Source: Nostocales cyanobacterium LEGE 12452
Lineage (GTDB): Bacteria > Cyanobacteriota > Cyanobacteriia > Cyanobacteriales > Nostocaceae
Reading direction: 5' to 3'
Assembly (NCBI GenBank): GCA_015206945.1
Contig: JADEXV010000069.1
Location: 1-32,801, forward strand
DNA length: 32,801 nt
Of this stretch, positions 9,657-17,442 are shown piece by piece. The notes under the pieces were generated by a model. The model did no database searches, had not been told where the DNA came from, and saw nothing but the letters and a program-made list of their open reading frames with translations. A program made the position numbers and the translations under genes. Each line of letters begins with the position of its first letter. Positions within the stretch are counted from its first letter, which is position 1.

Positions 9657-11831
9657 TTATTCTTTCCACAATGGCACTTGCTGTTTCAGCTCCGTCATAT
9701 CCAAATAATCATTAGCAAAAGCTTTCCATAAAAGTGGATGAGGAATAAAACTATCGTATTTTTGAATTTCCGGTGCTTCTGAAGTACTAACTAAATCTTC
9801 TGAGGTAATTCTTTGTTCACACAATGAAGCAATTTCACTATAAAGATATTTAAATTTATCCTTACCTAATTTAATTGTCAAATAATAGGGATTTACGCCA
9901 CCAATACTTGTAATTTCCAAAGATTCCCGACAGTATGAGTTGAGTAATCTTTCTAAGGTGCGATAAGCAACCGTACCCATCCAAGGAAAAATACAGCATT
10001 TACCTTTTTCTAATTGCAAAATATTGTGCTTATCTAATCCAGCGTGCTGCGCTAATTGGCGAACTTGATGTAAACGTTGCAAAGCATTTGGTTGCAAGTA
10101 ACTGTACTCAATATTCTCAAATAAAACTTGCTGCATTCGTTGCAAAACTTTGGTATGAATAGTACCACCATCACCACGCCAATAAATACTAGCTTTACCC
10201 TCAGCTTGTTTAACAAAAATAGCCTTCTTTTTAAAGTCAACTTCTACGATTTCCCAAGTTCTCCCAGCTAAAGCAAATTGATTGCCAACAGGAAGTGGCG
10301 TGACGATACTGCCAATTTCTGTTGAACCTTGCTTAACAATATATTCTTGCTGTTCAGCGAATACAGCATAAAACTGAAATTTTCTCACCACCTTTTCTCC
10401 TGTCAAACCCAGAATTAATTTACCTTGTTCAGTCTGCTGAATATGACCAATATCAATTAAATAACGTAGTAATAGTTGTAAATCCTCTTTGGAAATGGCA
10501 GCAAAAGGTGGCATACTAAAAATTTGTTTAGCTAGAGCATTAGTTGAAATTTCCCCTGCTGCTGTTAAAATACTCATTGTTTGGTGATAAAGCAAACTCA
10601 AAGGATATTTGATTGATTTGATTGGTTCAATCCATTTTTCCTCCAAATAAAGTTGAATTATCGCAATACACTGTAACAGTTGCCAGGGGATTTGTTCTGG
10701 CAGAGAAGCTTCTGATAATGGCTTATCTTCAGCGCAGACAAAACGCATATCAGCAGCTTCACCCCTTCTACCACTGCGTCCCAAGCGTTGTAAAAAACTA
10801 GCTACAGATAAGGGTGATTCTAACTGAATCACTCGCTCTAAATGACCGATATCTATGCCTAATTCTAGAGTCAGAGTGGCGGCGGTAACGGCTGGATTGT
10901 TAGGTTCGCGCATCGCATTTTCAGCAGCTTGTCGCAAACTAGCAGATATACTCCCATGATGCACATGATATATATCTGGTAATCCTTGTTCTGTGGCAAT
11001 TTTTCGCAAAGATGCAATTACAGATTCGGTTCGTGTACGATTATTAGCAAATATCAGGCATTTGCGAGACTTGCTGAGGTTAAAAATATATTGTTCATCG
11101 TCTGTCGTCTCTGATTCATCTACTTCATCAGTAATATAGAAATGTTCTACAGCTAGTTTTATTTGGCGTTTTATACCATCAATTTTTGGTGTAATAACTG
11201 GCTTATCTGTTCCCGATCGCAACCAATCTTCAGCTATTGAGTAATCCCCAAGAGTTGCCGATAAACCAATACGACGCGGTTGTTTTTTTGTTAATTTTGC
11301 TAAACGTTGCAATTGGCAAATAATTTGGCAACCGCGTTCTGAACCCATAAAGGCGTGAATTTCATCAATTATCACAAACCTTAAATCACCAAATAAGCGG
11401 AGTAAATCGTTATTTTTGTTAATTAGCAAACTTTCTAGAGATTCTGGGGTAATTTGGAGAATACCTTGCGGATTCTTTAAAAGCTTATTTTTTCGAGTTT
11501 GCGAAACATCGCCGTGCCAGTGCCAAACTGGAATATCTGCTTCTTTGAGTAAGTCGTTGAGACGCTCAAATTGATCGTTAATTAAAGCTTTGATTGGACT
11601 AATATATAATGCGCCAATTGTGGCAGCAGGGTTTTCATGTAATAGAGTCAAAACTGGTAAAAAAGCTGCTTCTGTTTTACCCGCAGCAGTTGCAGCTGTA
11701 ACTAGTAAGTGAGCATCAGTATCAAATATAACTTGACAAGCGGCAATTTGAACTGGTCGTAATTCAGTCCACTGGTGATGATAAATATATTCTTGGATGA
11801 AGGGTGCAAGTCGGTTAAAGGCATCGCTCAT
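9657..11831 (-). CDS. Lhr-like DEAD/DEAH-box helicase
   Basis: A 724-residue superfamily 2 helicase. Walker A is ATAAGKTEAA (Lys52), motif II is DEIH (Asp156-His159), motif III is SATL, and motif VI is FLQRLGRSGRRGE near residue 350. The pattern ELGIDIGHLERVIQLESP before motif VI is typical of the Lhr family, ATP-driven 3'-5' translocases on DNA or RNA linked to repair. The C-terminal 370 residues would hold the winged-helix and accessory domains; full-length proteobacterial Lhr is about twice as long, so this is a core-only form. The open frame extends to 11900 through a TTG codon, but ATG at 11831 (MSDAFNRLAPF) gives the usual N-terminus. Convergent with the FHA gene, 29 bp between stops. 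Confidence 0.88.
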   Translation of the reverse strand: MSDAFNRLAPFIQEYIYHHQWTELRPVQIAACQVIFDTDAHLLVTAATAAGKTEAAFLPVLTLLHENPAATIGALYISPIKALINDQFERLNDLLKEADIPVWHWHGDVSQTRKNKLLKNPQGILQITPESLESLLINKNNDLLRLFGDLRFVIIDEIHAFMGSERGCQIICQLQRLAKLTKKQPRRIGLSATLGDYSIAEDWLRSGTDKPVITPKIDGIKRQIKLAVEHFYITDEVDESETTDDEQYIFNLSKSRKCLIFANNRTRTESVIASLRKIATEQGLPDIYHVHHGSISASLRQAAENAMREPNNPAVTAATLTLELGIDIGHLERVIQLESPLSVASFLQRLGRSGRRGEAADMRFVCAEDKPLSEASLPEQIPWQLLQCIAIIQLYLEEKWIEPIKSIKYPLSLLYHQTMSILTAAGEISTNALAKQIFSMPPFAAISKEDLQLLLRYLIDIGHIQQTEQGKLILGLTGEKVVRKFQFYAVFAEQQEYIVKQGSTEIGSIVTPLPVGNQFALAGRTWEIVEVDFKKKAIFVKQAEGKASIYWRGDGGTIHTKVLQRMQQVLFENIEYSYLQPNALQRLHQVRQLAQHAGLDKHNILQLEKGKCCIFPWMGTVAYRTLERLLNSYCRESLEITSIGGVNPYYLTIKLGKDKFKYLYSEIASLCEQRITSEDLVSTSEAPEIQKYDSFIPHPLLWKAFANDYLDMTELKQQVPLWKE

Positions 11832-12028
11832 ATTTTTTATAGATAAAAGTGTTAGTAAAACTACTCCTTGGTATTTCAGAACCCTCAAATCATGGATCAA
11901 CGAGTTCCATGCTTGGAATTAGCGATCGCTACTCTTAAATTTCTGCCATAGAGATTCAACGACAAAAGCATTGATGGCAGAAGTTCCACCTACTATGTCA
12001 TATATGGAGATTGTTGCTTAATTATTTT

Positions 12029-12385
12029 ATGTCTATTCAAGTCTACGGAATTCCCAATTGCAGCACTTGCAAAAAAGCTTTGACATGGCTCCAACACAAC
12101 AACATTGACCATGAGTTTATCAACACCAAAGATACTCCGCCGACTCGTGAGATGATTCAAAACTGGCTAAAGTCTTTGGGTTTTGCTCCTATGCGAAACA
12201 CCTCCGGTCAATCCTACCGCGCTTTAGGAGATGAAAAGAAGACTTGGGCTGATGAACAGTGGGTTGATGCATTCACTCACGATGCGATGCTGCTCAAACG
12301 TCCACTTTTTGTCAAAGATGGAACAGCTGTGCTGGTTGGTTTTAGAGATGAGGGGATAGTTCGAGAAAAATTAGATTTAGCTTAA
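12029..12385 (+). CDS. ArsC/Spx/YffB-family thioredoxin-fold protein
   Basis: 118 residues of the ArsC family. A redox CSTC motif (Cys11, Cys14) sits in YGIPNCSTCKKALTWL, and the C-terminal LLKRPLFVKDG block is the usual active-site-side loop with its conserved Arg-Pro. Family members are arsenate reductases, the Firmicute RNA polymerase-binding regulator Spx, or the uncharacterised YffB group; sequence alone does not separate these. No arsenic genes (arsB, acr3, arsR) are adjacent, so an arsenic role is not supported by context. A TTG at 12011 with GGAG just upstream could add six residues, but ATG at 12029 matches the usual N-terminus (MSIQVYGIPNC). Confidence 0.87.
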   Translation: MSIQVYGIPNCSTCKKALTWLQHNNIDHEFINTKDTPPTREMIQNWLKSLGFAPMRNTSGQSYRALGDEKKTWADEQWVDAFTHDAMLLKRPLFVKDGTAVLVGFRDEGIVREKLDLA

Positions 12386-12475
12386 AGAGTTCTAAGTGTT
12401 GAGTTTCCCGATAGTTAAAACTAGGGAAACTATATTATTGGCGATTATTATAGCGTTTCCTAATAAAACAAATAG

Positions 12476-12504
12476 CCCCCTGCCACGAGACAGCGGGGAG
12501 GGGG
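12476..12504. terminator. Possible bidirectional terminator between convergent genes
   Basis: A weak inverted repeat, CCCCCT (12476-12481) and AGGGGG (12499-12504), in the 172-bp gap between the ArsC-like gene (+) and the lectin gene (-). No clear T-run follows, so this is tentative; the G/C-rich core may be a dispersed repeat. Confidence 0.3.
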
Positions 12505-12557
12505 TTGGGAGTTGCGTTCAGTACCTACTTAACCGAGAATCGGTGGCGATCGCCTTT

Positions 12558-13388
12558 TTAGATTTGGTGCGATCGGAAGCCGATAGGGCCTTCACCAGAA
12601 TATGTTGTAGTTCCAGTTAGGGTCTTCCCACCATCATTAGATGTGACGTTGAGCGCTACTACATTCTGTCCCACACGAGCACCGATTATCCAAGTACCAC
12701 CAGGATTCCACGGCGCTGTATTACCACCCCACTGGTTTTCTACTGTGTAGTTGTTGCTACCGACAATGTTACCTTTAAAGCCGATGGGGCCTTCACTAGC
12801 ATAAGTGATAGTTCCAGTCAGGGTTTTACCGCCGTCGTTCGATGTAATATCGATCGCAACAACATTTTGATTTGCGCGAGAGCCAAGTACCCAAGTACCA
12901 CCAGGATTCCACGGAGCAGATGAGCCTCCCCATTGGTTTTCGACACTATAGACACGACCATCAACAGCAGCGCTCTTAAAACCGATTGGGCCTTCACCAG
13001 AATATGTGATAGTTCCAGTCAAGGTTTTACCCCCGTCGCTGGATGTAACATCAATCGCAACAACATTTTGATTTCCGCGAGAGCCAAGTACCCAAGTCCC
13101 GCCAGGATTCCACGGAGCAGATGAGCCTCCCCACTGGTTTTCTACGTTGTAGGTGTCGCTCCCAGTTAAGTTAGCCTTAAAACCGATGGGGCCTTCACCA
13201 GAATATGTTGTGGTTCCAGTAAGTGTCTTGCCGTTGTCATTGGATGAAACTTTGAGTTCGACAATGCGCTGATCTGCTCTAGCTCCAATTATCCATACTC
13301 CACCAGGATTCCACGGAGCAGAGGCACCACCCCACTGATTTTGTACATTGTATAGATTATTAGCATTAGCTGTTGTTGTAGTTGTCAT
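12558..13388 (-). CDS. Four-repeat OAA-family high-mannose lectin
   Basis: 276 residues: a 12-residue leader and four tandem units of 67, 67, 67 and 63 residues (13-79, 80-146, 147-213, 214-276). Each has ENQWGG (QNQWGG in unit 1), APWNPGG, G(S/A)R, GKTLTGT and EGPIGF. These are hallmarks of Oscillatoria agardhii agglutinin (OAA), a two-repeat, beta-barrel lectin specific for high-mannose glycans. Residues known for sugar contact in OAA are present in every unit: Trp19/86/153/220, Arg37/104/171/238 and Glu65/132/199/266, so four binding sites are predicted. Four-repeat relatives include myxobacterial hemagglutinin, the Burkholderia agglutinin BOA and algal ESA-2. No signal peptide is seen. 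A Shine-Dalgarno GGAG lies 7 bases before the ATG. Confidence 0.95.
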   Translation of the reverse strand: MTTTTTANANNLYNVQNQWGGASAPWNPGGVWIIGARADQRIVELKVSSNDNGKTLTGTTTYSGEGPIGFKANLTGSDTYNVENQWGGSSAPWNPGGTWVLGSRGNQNVVAIDVTSSDGGKTLTGTITYSGEGPIGFKSAAVDGRVYSVENQWGGSSAPWNPGGTWVLGSRANQNVVAIDITSNDGGKTLTGTITYASEGPIGFKGNIVGSNNYTVENQWGGNTAPWNPGGTWIIGARVGQNVVALNVTSNDGGKTLTGTTTYSGEGPIGFRSHQI

Positions 13389-13395
13389 TTTTTTT

Positions 13396-13399
13396 CTCC
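13396..13399 (-). promoter_or_regulatory. Ribosome binding site of the lectin gene
   Basis: GGAG on the minus strand, followed by a run of A residues, 7 bases before the lectin ATG at 13388. It fixes this start and is one of the stronger Shine-Dalgarno matches in the window. Confidence 0.7.
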
Positions 13400-13746
13400 A
13401 AATTTTGATCGTTTAATCAAAGTGAATCTGTAGAAATCCGATTCGATCGCAGAAAAAACTACGCACAATTAACACTACCTTTGCCAATTTACAAGGCTTG
13501 ACGTAGAACAAACCTAGATACCAAACCCTTGGCAAAAGTATTGTTAAGCAGCAAGTATTAGCGTTTTATCCTGCCGTCGTTATACTAATACGAGCGTAGT
13601 TAAAATTACAAGCAGATTTAATAAAGTTTTAATAGAAATGTATTTTGCTTTACCAAGCGAGCCATGACATAGTTAGGGATTTCCAAGAAATAATTATCCA
13701 AATAAACGTAGACGCTATTCGCAAAGCGTCTGTCTGCGACACGCTG

Positions 13747-13781
13747 CGTTCTTGTAGAGAAGCGGCTACTCTACGAGAACG
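13747..13781. repeat. 13-bp stem hairpin repeat
   Basis: CGTTCTTGTAGAG (13747-13759) pairs with CTCTACGAGAACG (13769-13781) with one mismatch and a 9-base loop. It is part of the dispersed-repeat patchwork in the lectin/DoxX spacer. Confidence 0.6.
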
Positions 13782-14047
13782 CCAAAGGCGAAACCGCAGG
13801 CTACCACAGAGGCGCAGAGAACACAGAGAGAATTTTTGCGTCAGTTTTGGGATATTTTTTATTTGGAAGTCTTTTAGTAAATCAATCTTTGAGTACAGTC
13901 CGGTGCATCAGTTATACTTATACTTGCGATCGCTTTTGTAAGTACTTTGGAAAATTTTGTCGATTTTTACTCCTATTGACTCAATGCAGATTAACATCCG
14001 TCAGTCAAACTGAAGTAATAGGGCAAGTATATAAAGAGGCAAAAAGC

Positions 14048-14479
14048 ATGAATAAGCATAAGGAAAGATTACGTGTCATCCTGGCTATATGCATCATTGT
14101 GGTTGGAGTAACACACTTTCTTGTTCCAGAAGAATATGTCAAAATTGTGCCGCCGCCACTACCTTACCCTTTAGGATTAGTTTATCTCAGTGGCTTTTAT
14201 GAAATTTTGGGTGGTATCGGGTTATTAGTTCCGCCTGTAAGTCAAGCTGCTGCTTGGGGGCTTCTTGCTCTTTTTATTGCTGTTTACCCAGCGAATATTT
14301 ACATGGCGGCTAATCTGATTAAGATTGAACATATACCAAACTCACCTTGGGTACACGTAGTTAGACTTCCTCTTCAAGCTGTTTTAATTGCTTGGGCTTG
14401 GTGGTATACAAAATCTTCGTTTGGGGAAAAACAAGCTTCGATCGTTCCTAAGTCATTGATTCCCAAGGAACTAGAATGA
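14048..14479 (+). CDS. DoxX-like four-helix membrane protein
   Basis: 143 residues with four predicted membrane helices (about 9-26, 38-60, 65-88, 100-120), resembling the DoxX/DoxD family of small integral membrane proteins. The order, with a THFLVPEEY loop after helix 1, is common to bacterial DoxX-like hypotheticals; their biochemical role is mostly undefined, with suggested links to quinone or thiol redox chemistry. ATG at 14048 has AAGAGG 8 bases upstream (14034-14039). The open frame reaches back to 13847 but that part is repeat-derived spacer. The DUF2808 gene follows 28 bases later and may be co-transcribed. Confidence 0.78.
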   Translation: MNKHKERLRVILAICIIVVGVTHFLVPEEYVKIVPPPLPYPLGLVYLSGFYEILGGIGLLVPPVSQAAAWGLLALFIAVYPANIYMAANLIKIEHIPNSPWVHVVRLPLQAVLIAWAWWYTKSSFGEKQASIVPKSLIPKELE

Positions 14480-14507
14480 GAATAAGTGCGTTTTTTATAT
14501 CTGAATC

Positions 14508-15095
14508 ATGCGCCTTACAACTTTATTTGGAATAACACTCTCGTTAGCAATAGGCATTGGAGAAGTTACGCCTCCGATGGCTCAAGCTGTGCAGCTTAGA
14601 GATGGCCTAGTCTATTTCGTCCAACCGCCAACTCTTGTTAACGCGACAACTACTTACAAAGAGGTGAATGTTTGGGGCGCAACTTACTACTTCACTATCA
14701 ATGTGCCGGAAAATGCTGGAGAATCTCTCCAGAAGGTAACGATCGCACAAAAAGAGGGATCAGAAAATATCCGCTACAATCTTGATGATACCCGTGCATT
14801 TGTCGGAAAGCGCGATGCCTACGGCGGGCTACGCCTACGCAAAGAAACGCAACTGAAACTAGGCTCAGTCACAAACGACCGCAAGACACGCACGGTTTCT
14901 GTAAATTTTGACCCGCCTGTAACTCCAGGACAGACAATTACCATCGCCCTCCGCCCTGTAAGTAATCCAAGCTTTTCTGGTGTTTACTTATTGGGTGTTA
15001 CTGCATTCCCTGTGGGTGAAAAATCTCACGGTCAATTTCTTGGCTTTGGACGGTTTCAGTTTTACAGCAATAGAGGAAGTTGGTGGTTCCCATAG
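14508..15095 (+). CDS. DUF2808 secreted protein
   Basis: 195 residues. A signal peptide ends near AQA-VQL (about residue 27), so it is exported to periplasm or cell surface. The mature part matches the cyanobacterial DUF2808 family: INVPENAGESLQKVTI, SVTNDRKTRTVSVNFDPPV, ITIALRPV and GVYLLGVTAFPVGE. Function is unknown; paralogues are frequent in cyanobacteria. The segment KRDAYGGLRLRKE (about residues 101-113) is encoded by a dispersed DNA repeat (14814-14841), so it appears to be an in-frame repeat insertion. The 3' end overlaps the convergent broken PIN gene by 34 bp. It follows the DoxX-like gene by 28 bases. Confidence 0.88.
   Translation: MRLTTLFGITLSLAIGIGEVTPPMAQAVQLRDGLVYFVQPPTLVNATTTYKEVNVWGATYYFTINVPENAGESLQKVTIAQKEGSENIRYNLDDTRAFVGKRDAYGGLRLRKETQLKLGSVTNDRKTRTVSVNFDPPVTPGQTITIALRPVSNPSFSGVYLLGVTAFPVGEKSHGQFLGFGRFQFYSNRGSWWFP
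14814..14841. repeat. 28-bp dispersed repeat inside the DUF2808 gene
   Basis: GATGCCTACGGCGGGCTACG continuing to 14841 matches the noncoding copy at 24414-24441 in 24 of 28 bases. Being read in frame, it adds residues around DAYGGLRLR to the DUF2808 protein. Confidence 0.75.
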
Positions 15096-15271
15096 AAAGA
15101 ATAGATTAAATTAGCAGCTTTTTGATGTGAGTTTTGTGCCATAAAGTGCAACTCACCAGCAACAATAACACTGGTTGCTAATTGTACCTGACCAAGCGAT
15201 CGCAAGTGATTTACAACGCTAGGCACACCTTCCATCAAGAAAGAACAGTAATTAGTATCTAATAGATACAT
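15062..15271 (-). pseudogene. Truncated PIN-domain (VapC-like) toxin
   Basis: 69 codons. The start matches a PIN ribonuclease toxin: MYLLDTNYCSFL with the first acidic residue Asp5, and SVIVAGELHFMA with the second acidic residue Glu40. VapC toxins are normally about 125-140 residues and need further C-terminal acidic residues for metal binding; this frame stops after NLIYSFYGNHQLPLLL. Its last codons are the antisense of the DUF2808 gene end, so the 3' half seems to have been lost in a rearrangement joining the two genes. It starts 2 bases after the antitoxin stop, the normal antitoxin-toxin order. Probably inactive. Confidence 0.75.
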
Positions 15272-15273
15272 AA

Positions 15274-15546
15274 TTAAAATTCTAGAGGCATCCGACTGTC
15301 ATAAACTAGTTGCAGGCATTCTCTAATATCTGAACCTTCCCAACTGCCCACAAACTCTAATAAATCTTCAGCAGTAGAACCTGTTAAGGTGTGCTCTGTT
15401 GTAAGCGTTTGAGCAGGTTGGCTATCTGAAGATATACTATTTTTTTCATGTTTGGCTTGCAAAAATTGCACAAAGTCTAAAATTTCCTGTAATAAGGGTT
15501 CAGGTAATTTTTCTAGTTCTTGGTTAATTTGTTCTTTAATAGTCAT
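15274..15546 (-). CDS. VapB-like / DUF2281 antitoxin
   Basis: 90 residues from ATG at 15546, preceded by GGGG (15552-15555) as a likely Shine-Dalgarno. The N-terminus IKEQINQELEKLPEPLLQEI and DFVQFLQAKH matches the DUF2281-type antitoxin family; the C-terminal tail LLEFVGSWEGSD is the usual toxin-binding end of cyanobacterial homologues. It should neutralise a PIN ribonuclease encoded immediately downstream, but that toxin is truncated. An upstream extension of the frame to 15633 has no support. If the toxin is dead, this is an orphan antitoxin that may still bind its own promoter or a related toxin. Confidence 0.8.
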   Translation of the reverse strand: MTIKEQINQELEKLPEPLLQEILDFVQFLQAKHEKNSISSDSQPAQTLTTEHTLTGSTAEDLLEFVGSWEGSDIRECLQLVYDSRMPLEF

Positions 15547-15755
15547 TATTACCCCTGTATTTACATGGTTGAAAAACTGGGTATTGAATTTATATCCTAA
15601 TCTAATATTGATTGCGGCTTTTTGTGTTTGCAAAGCGTGCGCCTGAGTACCTCGCTTATTTAAACAGTGCCAGGTAACGAAAAGCTAGAACCCGCAAGGC
15701 TTCGTGGAATATATCTTGTTCACAAAGTTTTACAAATCTCGGAAACCTTTATAGA

Positions 15756-17117
15756 TTACAATTTACAAGTCTGGACGCGAGAGAAGAAGTATTTTAGATT
15801 CATAAACCATAAAATGCTAGGGAGATGCCCCTGGGTAGAGTCTAGCGAATAGTTGTATTCATATTCTTCTAACCAGCCTTCATTATTGCGCCAGCCTAAG
15901 CGATCGCCCAAAAGACACTCCGTTTCATAATCTACTTTGCCACCGCATTCTAGCCAAATGCGTTTTTGTACGCTAAAGCCAAAATGACCTTTGCTGTATT
16001 TTACCCACAATTGATCAATTGTGCGTAAGTCTGTGCAGGGGAAATTTTCAATGGATTCATAATCAAGCCAGCCTTGCTGCTCTCTTTTGGCTACTTTCAG
16101 CATGACTCTGGTAGTTTCTTGGTTTGCTGCTTTCCATTGACCCGCTTTGAGTAAATTTTGCAGGTTTTGGTAATTGACTCCCACATCTGAAGCTAATATC
16201 AATACTTCTATACTCTCAATTTCTACAAAATACCTCCCCGGTTGCGAGGAGGAGAGAAAATTCAACCACTCTTCCATTGTCTGGGGTCGATCTTTTGCCT
16301 CTAATGCCATGCCTTGCAGAATCGCTTCATTTACAGCATCACTAAGACTGGGGACAAGTTGCTTTGGTGGTACTAATTCCTCTTGCTCATACTTGCGGTC
16401 AAAGGAATTGGTGGGGCGTTCTCCAGTGATGGCATAGTACAAAGATCCAGCTAAACAGTAGATATCAACTGTTGAGTGACGAATCCCTTTGCGTGTTAAC
16501 TCATACGGTGCAAATACCTTGTTACCAAAAGACCTAGATAGGGTACTCGGTGGAGACATATCGCCGGCAATACCAAAGTCAATTAATACTGCTTTGCCTG
16601 AGTTAGGAATATTTGGATCAAAGTTGAGCATAATATTGGGAGGAGTGACATCAAGATGAAAAACTCCTTTTTTATGTACCTCTACCAAAGCTAAACCCAT
16701 TTGGCGGATGTATTTTATAGCTTCAGTTTCGGGTAATTTCCCTTGGCGTTGCACGTATTCCCATAAACTCTCGCCTGCTATATATTGCATTTCTAAGCAG
16801 TAGCGACCATTTTCTTCAAAAAAGTCAAATACTTGCACAATATGAGGATGTGACTCTGTACAACACATTGCCAGCATCTGTGCTTCTTTTTTGAAGCGTT
16901 CAACATACTTGGGATAGTCTGGATCTCGTTGGACGCTGATGTTGGGGGTTTTGATGACGACTCGGCGGTTTAGCTTGGTATGCATTGCTTGGTAGGTAAG
17001 TGCAAAACCACCACCACCCAAGTATTTTTCTATTTTGTATTTGCCGTTGTATATTAGCTGTCCGTTTTGCCAGAACATACGCCCAGATTTATTAATGGCT
17101 AATGTTGATTGTGACAC
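15756..17117 (-). CDS. Ser/Thr protein kinase with C-terminal GUN4 domain
   Basis: 453 residues. The kinase domain (about 27-295) has the glycine loop GGGGFALTY, Lys56 in VVIK, catalytic Asp156 in HLDVTPPNIML and metal-binding Asp180 in DFG, so it should be active, although the Lys normally two residues after the catalytic Asp is Thr158. The C-terminal part (about 305-435) is a GUN4 domain: DVGVNYQNLQNLLKAGQWK, CTDLRTIDQLWVKYS, GHFGFSVQKRIW. GUN4 binds porphyrins and activates Mg-chelatase in its stand-alone form; kinase-GUN4 fusions are typical of filamentous cyanobacteria. The start is GTG at 17117. It lies downstream of the pseudokinase gene on the same strand. Confidence 0.9.
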   Translation of the reverse strand: MSQSTLAINKSGRMFWQNGQLIYNGKYKIEKYLGGGGFALTYQAMHTKLNRRVVIKTPNISVQRDPDYPKYVERFKKEAQMLAMCCTESHPHIVQVFDFFEENGRYCLEMQYIAGESLWEYVQRQGKLPETEAIKYIRQMGLALVEVHKKGVFHLDVTPPNIMLNFDPNIPNSGKAVLIDFGIAGDMSPPSTLSRSFGNKVFAPYELTRKGIRHSTVDIYCLAGSLYYAITGERPTNSFDRKYEQEELVPPKQLVPSLSDAVNEAILQGMALEAKDRPQTMEEWLNFLSSSQPGRYFVEIESIEVLILASDVGVNYQNLQNLLKAGQWKAANQETTRVMLKVAKREQQGWLDYESIENFPCTDLRTIDQLWVKYSKGHFGFSVQKRIWLECGGKVDYETECLLGDRLGWRNNEGWLEEYEYNYSLDSTQGHLPSILWFMNLKYFFSRVQTCKL

Positions 17118-17207
17118 GCTTTTTCTGAGTTCTCGTGGTTGGCGTTGCTGAATAAGCTCACGCAGAGGCGCAGAGAGGAAGGTTGAGGTCTTCTGGCTAC
17201 TGCTGAA

Positions 17208-17427
17208 CTAACTATTGGAGTCGCAAAAGCAACTAATGTGACTTGAAAACTAACTATTGGAGTCGCAAAAGCTACTAATGCGACTTTAAAACCAACTATT
17301 GGAGTCGCAAAAGCAACTAATGCGACTTGAAAACTAACTTTTGGAGTCGCAAAAGCAACTAATGTGACTTGAAAACCAACTTTTGGAGTCGCAAAAGCAA
17401 CTAATGCGACTTGAAAACTAACTTTTG
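17208..17427. repeat. Five 42-bp tandem hairpin repeats between two kinase genes
   Basis: Five direct, spacerless 42-bp copies begin at 17208, 17250, 17292, 17334 and 17376, with a partial sixth to about 17427. Each carries AGTCGCA and TGCGACT (7-bp inverted arms, TGTGACT in some copies) around an 11-base loop, so the array can form a row of hairpins. Variation is mainly C/T at unit position 2, A/T at position 7 and C/T in the right arm. Plus-strand frames contain stops. It lies between the pseudokinase stop and the kinase-GUN4 start, inside the likely transcript. The rest of the 325-bp gap (17118-17207) includes a CAGAGGCGCAGAGAG dispersed repeat. Confidence 0.95.
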
Positions 17428-17442
17428 CGTAAGTTTAGCCTA

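Larger units (their letters stand above)
13389..14047. other. 659-bp divergent spacer with dispersed repeats
   Basis: The spacer holds the promoters of the lectin (-) and DoxX-like (+) genes. The middle (about 13709-13830) is a patchwork of cyanobacterial dispersed repeats: a CGTTCTTGTAGAG / CTCTACGAGAACG hairpin (13747-13759 and 13769-13781, one mismatch), the small palindrome CGCCAAAGGCG, and CAGAGGCGCAGAGAACACAGAG, which resembles 17164-17178. Open frames here lack start signals or family likeness and are not called. Confidence 0.65.

Noticed and set aside
11832..11900. 23-residue N-terminal extension of the helicase
   Set aside because: It depends on a TTG start; the ATG at 11831 gives the expected N-terminus.
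12029..12385. Arsenic resistance operon
   Set aside because: Only the ArsC-like protein is present; neighbours are a helicase and a lectin, with no arsR, arsB or acr3.
12396..12620. 74-codon open frame after the ArsC-like gene
   Set aside because: It overlaps the lectin gene antisense, runs through a G/C repeat and has no recognisable protein features.
13645..13941. 98-codon open frame in the lectin/DoxX spacer
   Set aside because: Its Arg-rich middle is the translation of dispersed palindromic repeats; it has no ribosome site and no family likeness.
17208..17427. CRISPR array
   Set aside because: The 42-bp units abut with no variable spacers, and there are no cas genes in the window.
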